This document shows positions 55,422-64,000 of a stretch of DNA of 64,000 nt, piece by piece (within the stretch, counting starts at the first letter, position 1; every line of letters begins with the position of its first letter). The stretch lies in contig NW_019211457.1 of the NCBI RefSeq assembly GCF_002443255.2, positions 16,106,374 to 16,170,373 of the forward strand, read 5' to 3'. Source of the DNA: Varroa destructor (Eukaryota; Arthropoda; Arachnida; Mesostigmata; Varroidae). The position numbers and the translations under genes are program-made. The notes beneath the pieces are model-generated. The model had not been told where the DNA came from, did no database searches, and worked only from the letters and a program-made list of their open reading frames with translations.

Positions 55422-57267
55422 TAGTCATTGCTGGGGGCATTGGACGCATGTGCCTTAGGGGTAAGCTGGAATAGACAGAGGGATGGTATTCGCCAACAAA
55501 GAGAAACAGAGATCGGATTGTGATGAGCGGGATTAGACAAGAGAAAATGAGCTACGGTCGGGGGAGAATCGGATCGTTTCGACTTGGTCAGGCTGAACGA
55601 ATAGCACACGAAATGAAGCACATAAATGTATTTCGAAAACGAGAACGGAAGTCGGGCGGATAAGTTTGAGGGTTGGCTGGTTGTAGCTGGGAAAACTTTG
55701 TAAAATTACGCGCTGTGTATCGTTGCTGGTCTGGTTTTCGTTATTGATCTGTTATACAGGGTTAAGCTGGGCTGGTTAAACTGGCAAATATTTGGAATTA
55801 ACTTGAACGCAGTTTTTTGCTAGGTTCAAATATGATTTCAAGTATCATATCTGAACACACTAAAACGTATGATACTATTGATAGAATGAGATTGTGTAAA
55901 TAGATCTAGGACACTATCGCAGCCAACAACTTTAACAAGTTGAAACTACCTCTCTACCTAATAGTATGAGATGCCTTCAGAAACTTGAATACAGGTGACT
56001 CAGTCTAGGTATACGTTTAATTTTAAGTGGCGTCTTTGATCGTGTAATTTATTAACTAGGGTTTTTAAATCAGAACTGGATTATCGACGAACAAGATTGC
56101 TCTCCCATTACCATGAAAGTAAGATATTAAATAATGTAGCCAATAAATGCAAATCTAGACATCGACAAAATGATGCAAGCGTCTATTTGACGAAGCATAT
56201 GATGAAGTTTATCTGTGCTGTGAGCCAGCCGTATTCATCCAGCGAAAAGCACTGAATTTCGTCTTATATATGTACACGTATAATTCATTCTTGGCGCGCT
56301 CTACCGCGTTCCCTTTATAGAGCTTATCTACAATAAAACGTTGATGCTTTTTCGGTCTAATAAATACGTCTATCGAATGTTCAAATGAGATCATCAAGCC
56401 GGTAAAGGGCAATATATCGTGGACACGGTATTGCGTACAACGATGCGGACGGGCTGAGGGGTGCAGACGTACAGGGATTCAAGGGTCCTCATGACAGTCG
56501 GCCCAATTAGGTAAACCTGCATACTACTACTACTACTACAGTGTGACAAAGTCATACCAAAGCCCACATTATTTGTTAATTTTTTCCAACCATGCGTAGA
56601 CAAATAGACGGCTTTGTAAACATTGAACAGGAAAATAACTACAGTAACGTAAGGCTAAGCAGTTCGCTGTGAGCAAGCAAAAGAACCATTTCGCTTCCGA
56701 ACTTCCCGACGAAACGTGTGTTTTTATCGAAATTTCTTTTGACGAACGTAGCCGCCTAATCAAGATTCGGTCATCGAACGCGTGATCTATTCATACAGCT
56801 GCAAACCTCTACCCCAGTGTTGTCTTTTTTCGCCTTTTTGGTTGACCACACCAGGCCGGGTCAATGGTATAATCCGTATTTAAATAGAAAAACGTATTCA
56901 AACCTTCACTAAGTTCTGCGTCGTAGCGAACTTGTGAAGGAGTGTTTCCCAATTTGGAGGCACCGTAGGGTGGAAACGACCATTATTCTATGGGTATCAC
57001 ATAAGGTTCTCCTTATTGCGTTTGCAATGTTTAATTTGCCAAAGGTATTAAGGCAGCACTGGCAGACGTGCTCTATGGCATGATTATACATTAGCCGGTG
57101 AGGGAAAGGCGATTAAATGTTGGGCAATGACACAATAGATAATGACTGCGCTAAATGGCTAGGGTGCTTCCTGTTCGGATGTCGTACCTGTAAATTTAAC
57201 TTGTATCGCTACTAGCAATGGCACTGTATTTTGTGGGCACAGCCAAGAAGTCAAAAATGGGATGGGG

Positions 57268-57609
57268 TTAAATTAATAAAAAGAAACAGAAAAATTCATT
57301 CGTCGTGTATGTCACATAGTTGTCCGATGTCAGACCACTCCAGGTTAGGATCAACTCTTTCTCTCCCTGCTTTGGGTCCGGTAAGACATCCATGTGGCAC
57401 TCGTCTTTTTGTGGCAGTTCTAACGCATAGCCAGACCCTGACAACGCGGCCAGATTTAAACTAAACCTATCTGTTCGTGTCGAAACGCGTGATTCGAAAA
57501 AGACCGCGATTGAGTTTTCGTCCTTCACGGCAGTACATAATAGTCTGCAGCCCTTCCTCCTTCTATTTCTCGCTATAGCGCAAGTTCCGTGAGGGTTGAC
57601 GGGGCGAAT
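57268..57609 (-). CDS. Open segment with coding-like composition, exon candidate
   Basis: The minus strand is open for 113 codons between TAA at 57610-57612 and TAA at 57268-57270, with no ATG near the start. Across the last 85 codons G is about twice as frequent at codon position 1 as at position 2, and A is enriched at position 2, a typical coding pattern. The peptide alternates hydrophobic and polar residues, as in a beta-rich domain (RFSLNLAALSGSGYALELP), followed by charged loops. A faint resemblance to galectin-type strands is not enough for an assignment. The first 28 codons are Arg-rich and may be outside an exon; no clear acceptor was found there. Confidence 0.22.
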   Translation of the reverse strand: MRPVNPHGTCAIARNRRRKGCRLLCTAVKDENSIAVFFESRVSTRTDRFSLNLAALSGSGYALELPQKDECHMDVLPDPKQGEKELILTWSGLTSDNYVTYTTNEFFCFFLLI

Positions 57610-57612
57610 TTA

Positions 57613-58846
57613 TTTGAACTTATCGCAGTTTCTTTTCTTTGACGAAGAACAAGCGGTTTCGGAGCAAGGATGGGCTTCATTAACGAGATCCATCTGCATG
57701 TTAGTCTGTTTCGTTGACCGGTACCCATCGTCCAGATCCCTCATTGCAGGACAGCGCTAGCAGCGACGTTTGCAAATGGCCCGAGCAAACGGAACAAAGA
57801 TAGGCAATTATCAATGTTAACAACAATTAAGATAATTTCTAAATCGTTCTAGGCTACCAGGAGTTCACAAGGCAGATTCAGAGCAAGCTGCTGGTGCTAC
57901 CGATCATGTATCGAAGCCCGTTCCGTTGACAGGCTGGGATTTCATTCAGTCCATTCATAAGGTGCGAGCGAAGGTAAAAAGTCAGCAAAGAATAAAAGCT
58001 TCTATGACTGTCTGGCACCGTAATACGTATAGAGTGGGTACGGCTTTTGTTGTCTCCCACACGGTGACATTGGCGACTTAACGGTGGAGGAACGATTGCT
58101 TTGCTATATTCAGCATCCTTTACTCCTTTATACTGACTAGCCTCAATTTAGTTTCTAGGATAATACGGGTCTTTGCCATAGTGTCAAAAAGGATTCCTGA
58201 GCGGGAGATTCTCAGGCAGCCTACGGTTGGCGGCAATATTTTGACGACCCTCAGGGGACGACTCAGGGGTGATTTCATATATCGACTATAATAGTTGGCA
58301 AGCCATTGTATGCACATATAGATTTCAAGACCTGTTGATCTTTAAAGTGAATTCGTAGGCTCACCTTCTTGTGGTCCAGGCCACTACTGACACTATTACC
58401 CCAACCTTAGAAACACGTTGTGGTCTAGGTTTGAACCCACTAACATACAGACAGAAAGACTTCGTTTCGTGACGGCTGGGAGTCAGCCAACCGTCTGATG
58501 CAATGCCTAATGCAGATGTCTAAGCGGACGTAAACTTGACACATAGAGGCTACTATTAATAGTATTTAAGGCCGCCACAATTGTCTCTGATCTTCAGGTA
58601 CGAACGTACCGATGCTTTAGTCGCCTAGACATCCGAAACCGGCGTCAGGCGGATGCGTTCGCTTTTAGCGGCCGCTAAACGAGAGAAGAAGCTGACCCCA
58701 TTGCGTTTAGAAATACGTCTATAAATAAGTACGATCTTTGGCCAGCAACAGACCATCCGCGCAATATGGAAATACTTAATTATTCACTTATAATTAATTG
58801 ATTATATATGTAAATCACCCTATAGCACATGTATGTATATATATGC

Positions 58847-58850
<4 letters not shown>
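57613..58850. other. Stretch with no supported gene; degenerate B-box near 58430
   Basis: Two minus-strand frames (57878-58060, 58120-58317) have no motif. GGTTCAAACCT on the minus strand (58429-58439) resembles a polymerase III B-box, and a stem-forming string CGGCTGGGAGTCAGCC lies about 40 bases away, but the arms do not form a tRNA. The 16-bp NotI-containing palindrome is listed separately. Confidence 0.35.
58664..58679. repeat. Perfect 16-bp palindrome containing GCGGCCGC
   Basis: TTTAGCGGCCGCTAAA is its own reverse complement. Its GC-rich core contrasts with AT-leaning flanks. Confidence 0.85.

Positions 58851-58919
<69 letters not shown>
58851..58919. repeat. (TA)n microsatellite with one G interruption
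   Basis: 69 bases of TA interrupted once by G at 58890. Like the array at 7324-7380 it carries a single TATATGTATATA interruption and has no symmetrical flanks. Confidence 0.96.
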
Positions 58920-58921
<2 letters not shown>

Positions 58922-61900
58922 GGTTTCACAAGCGTTTGTATACACAAACGGCAATAGTTAAATGTTTAACGGAGCTGATGAACGAGACGGAAGACAATAG
59001 CCAGGTTGAATAAAGCATCTCTAAAACGATAGCTTAAACTTGCGAAGGCGGCAATCGTCGATCGATGCAAACGTTAGCGCTACACCGTTTAATAATAGAA
59101 TATCATACAAGTAGCCTATATCCAGCAGTCCGTAGAGGCACTCAACGAGTGAAGATACAGAAGGCGAGAGCTCGTTTGCGACGTTTACAACGCGATAAAT
59201 AGAAGATCAAATGATTATGCGAGTTTCGAAATGTCTTCCTTCGCAATCGTCTCGGACAAATTATTTCTTTATTATTACTGGGGTTTCTGAGGTTCGACAA
59301 CACCGCTTCCAAACGATTCGATTTTATTAGAACGGTTACTCTTTTCGCTTCTTTCTTCTCTACGATTTGTACAGGGCGCGATCAAATCCAACTGCATGTT
59401 TTCTGTGGCTGTTCGATAATTCTATCCTATAACGAATGTTAAATTTGCTTTTCCACACATAATAAAAACATATGAGCGAAGTACGCCTAAGCCAGAATAT
59501 GATCGAACCCCTAACGACGATACCGGACGTAAAACTTGAAACATAGGGGCTAGAATAAAACGCAGCTGCATTGCGTATGCGACACAACCATGTAGTAATG
59601 TGATTAAGTGATGGAAAACAAAAGCAGTTGTTCAAAATAGGCTATCCCCCCTAGAGTGGTAAAACAACTCGAAATGGCGGGCTTTTTGAACGAATAGTAA
59701 ATTCAGTTATAATGATATGCGATAAAAAAAAATTAGATAAATTATACTTTTCAATATAGCCTAACGTATACTAGGTCAAATTGAAAACACGATCATATCC
59801 TCGGTTAACAGCAATCTTTGTTCTCACTTGAACAAAAAAACGGGTTTATATTTGCTAGTGGTATTTATTTGACAGGCGGTGCCAAGCGGCAACCACGCTC
59901 TACCATAACTTACACACGGACGAAAACTGCACAGGCGTTACGAGTTAGGGTGGTGTATGGCGAATGGGGAAAATGTGTGTTCCCCATGTCTATGGCCCGC
60001 ACGGCCTGTTTTGTCCTTGCGGTCATTTCTGTTATGTAACACTTGAGAGGCTGTCCTCGAGAGGAGGTGTCGGCTATCAATGACGGCCCATTGATTAACC
60101 ATGGATAGCTATGGCGTGTCCTGCCGCACTCAGCCCTGACAGTTTAGGTACCAACAGGTCTGGATCGGTTGGCTGCAGAGTGTCGGCTTTATTAAAAATC
60201 GATTTGCATTGCGTCGTTCGACGACAGCGTCGACAGTGAAGTCCTGTTAAAAATCACCACACCACCCCAAAAGCATTACTTTTCACAGTGTCCGCTGTGA
60301 AAATAGGAAAGCTGCGAGCATCCCTCGAATACACAAAATGGCCAGCGACAGCAGTTCGAAAGAGTTTACCTCTGACAAACGATCACGATAGGTTCGTTAA
60401 TAGAATGTGTCACAGGGCTGTCATAGAAAGCCAGTATGCGTGGGGAAACTAGGCCTAGCTTGAATTCTTTTACATTCTTTACACAAGCCAGATACAGAAT
60501 GACGTTCAAGTTTAGGGCATATTGAGAAACAAACGTAACTGGTACGTATAGCTTCGAATCGACTCATATATATAATTTGATATGGCCTCATGAACTAAAA
60601 GTTGTTTAACGCTATCGTTCCAAAAATCGATGCCACAAGAAAAGAATTATACCAGTATATGTAAGCAAGACTTTTTTATAAGTTGGCCGAAATGGACTTA
60701 CCGTAATTCAGTGATTTCTGCAAAATATCAGGTATCTACATTATTGGCCTGTACATACGCACCAGGTGAGCTTATATGGGCTAATAATGATTTCGAACAA
60801 TGAAATCAATTATTTAACAAAGCGAAAAACAATATTTCTCTCTTTAGAAAAGGTTGTGTTTATGTTTAGGGAAGCCAATGCTTTATAGTCCTTTCATTGC
60901 CAAATTAGAAAAATTCGAGGTTATGCTTCCCTTATCGCGGGTTCAGATGGAGTTTTGTTGCGCACAGTGCAGCTGACTTCGAAATAGCTAAGCCGTGGGA
61001 AGAATGGGGTAAGGGTAGCAAATGTACGCAGCGTTTGCCAAAGCGAACCTCCCCTGACTGAAGCTTACATAACTATCGTGGCTATGGCTATCTCTGTTGT
61101 CGTGGCTCATGCATACCTCTTTAAATACTTTGCTATGGTAACTACGTACATACGGCCCTTACTGGTTCAAATTGTACCATTGACAAATGCTTACTACATA
61201 TACTTTATTTCGTTTCATTTTTTCGAGGAGTTGCGAAGAGAACTCAGAGACGTCCAGCAGGACTTATAGGCCGGATAGCTAACAACTGATGGGAAAGAAA
61301 CATGGCAGATGGTATTTCGTACCGAGGGTGATACCTCGCGAGGTGAAACTGGTCTTTGCAAATTTTGGCAAGGGACTAACGTGGACCGAGTATACCCTGG
61401 GCCCGCTTCTAGATACCCCCCGCAATAATACCTCACGATTCCGGGATAATTTCATATACGATATATAAAATCTAAGCACCAACCGCAAATCAATAAATAT
61501 TTAAAAAATGGCTGGTTATAAATAATTCTGGTGTATAATTTTCCATAATGAACTCTGACCTGAATGATTGTAATTACCTATAATGTGATGCATATATTAT
61601 CGATACAGTCCGTATTATCCGAACGGTACCTCATGCTGATAACGTGGTTTAAACTTCTTTAAAAAGCAATCACATGTAAAACGTTGCTGACAATAATGAT
61701 TTTTAGTATAACAAGCACAAAATTATGATACCCTAGTTCAAGTTCTTATATATTATATACCCATACGCGCATTCCTACTAGGCTTCATTGTATTCTAAGG
61801 CCACTTAATTGTTTGCAAAATTAACATCGAAGGCCATCCGGTTGTGAATAGGCTCGAAATGCAGTGGCGCATATAGCCAGCCCTCAGGGAAGTCATATTA

Positions 61901-63764
61901 GATGACTTAATGCAATGACTTGTATAAATTGTAATTTGCTTTCGGCTAGCTTTCAAGGATCTAGCTTTTACATAAACAATTATGGTGATCTAGCGGAAAT
62001 TCATATTAAATGCAAAACAAAGGTCTCTAACCGTCCCCGTTGATAGCCGTTTGAGCATTTGGTCAGATAAGAAACTACTAATACGAACTGGACAAAACGC
62101 TTGATTTTTGTGCGTCTAGAAATTCGAAAATTTTCATTGCAAGAAAACTTCAGATCAAGATCGCTTTGCTTTAACAATAAAAGGGACAAAGTGGCCTATA
62201 AAATCTTTTTTTCGTGTTTCTAAGATATGTGAGGTGTGCCGACACGTTTTCCTATTTAAACACGAGTGCATTCACTGACAGCGCGTAATGTTTCTGTGGC
62301 GCATAGGAAAGACTTCTGAGATTTCTATCGCCTATTTGGCTAAGAAAAATTTCAACATCTCTAACCTAAGCATTTCGGCTTTGGGTGCATAGAGGGCGCT
62401 AGCGAAAGAACAAGAAAGGACCTATACCCTGGTCTACGTTGGTGGGGTTAGCTGGCGAGCGATGTAAATGCGATTATTTTCATACTAGTACAGCATATTT
62501 TCTCGATCATCTGGGTTTCATTGGGTCGCGCTCAAAAGAAGGTTGAGCCGCTATCAGCGCCGTTGCTTCGATGTATACATGTGTGTCTGCTTGTGCGTTT
62601 ATATACTTCTATATAACGTCATGTGTATCTGTATTGTCCATTCTTCCTGTTCGTCTGTTTTACTCTTTTCAAACTCTTTGGCGGAAGCTCTGCCGGACGC
62701 AGCTTGCATTTTGACGCAGTAGATATTCATCCATCTACAGACCGATGGATTCCGGCCGTTGTTGGCGATCGGCCATTCTCAAACAGCACATTCGCGATTT
62801 TTTGTCTTTTCGCTGAGGTCCGTTTTTCAGTGACAACTATTCCCCCCACCTCCCCTTCCTCGGCCGACTCGGACTGATCAAACAAGCCAGTTGTTTGACC
62901 CGACTATTCTCGTCCCAGACACCGGAACTGCCACCAACACTCGCACCAATTGGCCAACGAACCAGGGGTCCCAGCAACCGTTGGGGTGACCCTTTCCTTA
63001 AAGCACTTCGTGTTATAGTCTCGCTAGTGACCTATGGCTTAGGTGGGCCAAGCCAATCCAGTGACATCACCTTCGGGAGTGTCATTGGAAGGGGTGGGGG
63101 TGCTTTGAGCTGTGCAAGGGTAATTGATTCATTCTGCCGCTCAGTATGTGATGGTTTGATAGTGAATATCACGACCTGTACTAGGTCTATGTAAAAAAAT
63201 CTATGTACATACTACATGTAACAAGTATTATATATATATTATCTATATTTTCTTTCAAAGGAAAAATAATTATTGTATACAAATTCGAGTCTAGTGACTT
63301 CATAATAAGCTATTCAGCTTCGCTTTCGCGGTAGCCTGGACATTCTGCAAGCAAGCATATCAATTATCCTTTCTTTTCTAATTGCTTCGACACAAATTAT
63401 AGTCAACCCGTTTCTGAGGCCATCTTGAAAATGGCTAGAAATGTGACGTTCGAATACGATAGATGGAGGCCGGTTCATCATGTTCAAACTGGGTCGCTTC
63501 CGTTTGAAGTAATTTTATGCAGGTCATAACTATACCTTTTTATCAGTGTCTACAGCTTTTTAAGGACAGCAGAACATTTTCGTTCATTTTCATCAGCCAA
63601 CAATGTTAATCAATCAAGCAAAATGTGACTAACACCATAAATAACCATAAATATTTCAACAACATAAATGTCGACATTTCCATCAATTCCACTCCAGAAA
63701 ATGCCTATCGAAACTACGAAGATCTCTAGATGATTTAATACGAGGTGCCGTTCAGGGGCTCAAA
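58920..63764. other. AT-leaning stretch, no supported gene
   Basis: The longest frames are 62895-63194 plus (99 codons, opening at ATG 62895), 59360-59635 minus (91 codons) and 62623-62877 plus (84 codons). None has a motif; 62.6-63.15 kb is somewhat more GC-rich than its surroundings. No RNA gene, promoter or mobile element recognised. Confidence 0.4.
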
Positions 63765-63780
63765 CCCCCCCCCCCCCCCC
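63765..63780. repeat. Poly-C homopolymer, 16 bases
   Basis: Sixteen C directly after GGGGCTCAAA. On the minus strand this gives a G16 run followed by TTTGAGCCCC. Confidence 0.9.
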
Positions 63781-63847
63781 GAAGTAAATCTGAATCACAC
63801 TGATCTCTCTGAATTCTACAAGCCATCGAGTAAGCATTGGAAACTAT

Positions 63848-63864
63848 AAAAAAAAAAAAAAAAA
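63848..63864. repeat. Poly-A homopolymer, 17 bases
   Basis: Seventeen A on the plus strand, 67 bases after the poly-C tract. No AATAAA within the 40 bases before it, so an integrated poly(A) tail is not supported. Confidence 0.9.
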
Positions 63865-64000
63865 CGCTACAATCATTCAAAGCTTCGATTTGCGCGCCTA
63901 TCTTTGTATATGTATATATCTGTCCGTTGGGCCGTATCTACTCATCGTGCCGCAGCCTCCCACAGTCCGGCGTCAACTGTCGTTCAATGTATGTTACTCT

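Larger units (their letters stand above)
55020..57260. other. Stretch with microsatellites, no supported gene
   Basis: Contains (CGA)5(CGG)6 and a GA tract (listed), plus an (ACT)6 run at about 56523-56540. Minus-strand frames at 56209-56412 and 56569-56763 carry no motif. Nothing else seen. Confidence 0.45.

Noticed and set aside
58420..58520. Second possible tRNA-like SINE (minus-strand GGTTCAAACCT plus an upstream stem)
   Set aside because: The B-box breaks consensus at one position, the T-stem barely pairs, and the A-box is unclear. It is weaker than the 20225-20338 locus, so it is mentioned only inside a stretch entry.
63755..63864. GGGGCTCAAAC beside poly-C, then A17, considered as a retroposed tRNA element
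   Set aside because: The apparent arm is created by the homopolymer, no B-box consensus is met, and no AATAAA or element body is present.
1..64000. Bacterial-type systems: CRISPR arrays, operons, phage or defence islands
   Set aside because: No direct-repeat/spacer pattern, no long adjacent same-strand genes and no ribosome-binding-site/ORF series anywhere; the sequence is eukaryotic in character.

Overview
The window reads as eukaryotic nuclear DNA from an invertebrate, most likely an arthropod. There is no gene-dense or operon-like organisation, and stop codons are frequent in all six frames over most of the length. CpG is not visibly depleted, which argues against a vertebrate. There are long (TA)n arrays, C16 and A17/T23 homopolymers, and good GT/AG splice-site strings. 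A mite or tick is my guess from overall texture only; nothing in the sequence names the species. I see no rRNA, no intact tRNA, no CRISPR array, no phage or plasmid gene, and no recognisable transposase or reverse transcriptase.

Layout. 1-20.7 kb: mostly AT-leaning non-coding DNA with a strong minus-strand G-quadruplex motif (4986-5020), a (TA)n array (7324-7380), a TATA box beside a perfect hairpin (19116-19179) and a tRNA-like SINE remnant (20225-20338). 20.75-31.3 kb: a GC-rich, stop-poor domain in three blocks (about 20.75-22.7, 24.0-26.6 and 27.6-31.3 kb). It holds the longest ORFs in the window on both strands, several good plus-strand splice sites, an RFX/X-box palindrome and a strong hairpin. 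This is the only part where I think a real plus-strand gene or its 5' end is likely, but no product is recognisable. 31.3-48.4 kb: AT-leaning again, with isolated weak ORFs and one locus carrying AATAAA plus an A-tract like a retrocopied transcript (35887-36371). 48.4-49.7 kb: a smaller GC-rich island. 49.7-64 kb: mainly AT-leaning, with a 76-bp perfect palindrome built around (TA)30 (51399-51474), a small possible secreted Cys-rich peptide (54773-54994), a trinucleotide/GA-tract pair (55277-55421) and another (TA)n array (58851-58919).

No known gene family could be assigned to any ORF. At this base composition roughly one codon in 18-20 is a stop, so open frames of about 100 codons are expected by chance many times in 64 kb. 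CDS entries are therefore candidates with low confidence. They were chosen for a true ATG, start context, paired splice sites, codon-position composition or neighbouring signals. The likeliest overall reading is intergenic or long-intron DNA surrounding one or two CpG-rich promoter or first-exon regions.
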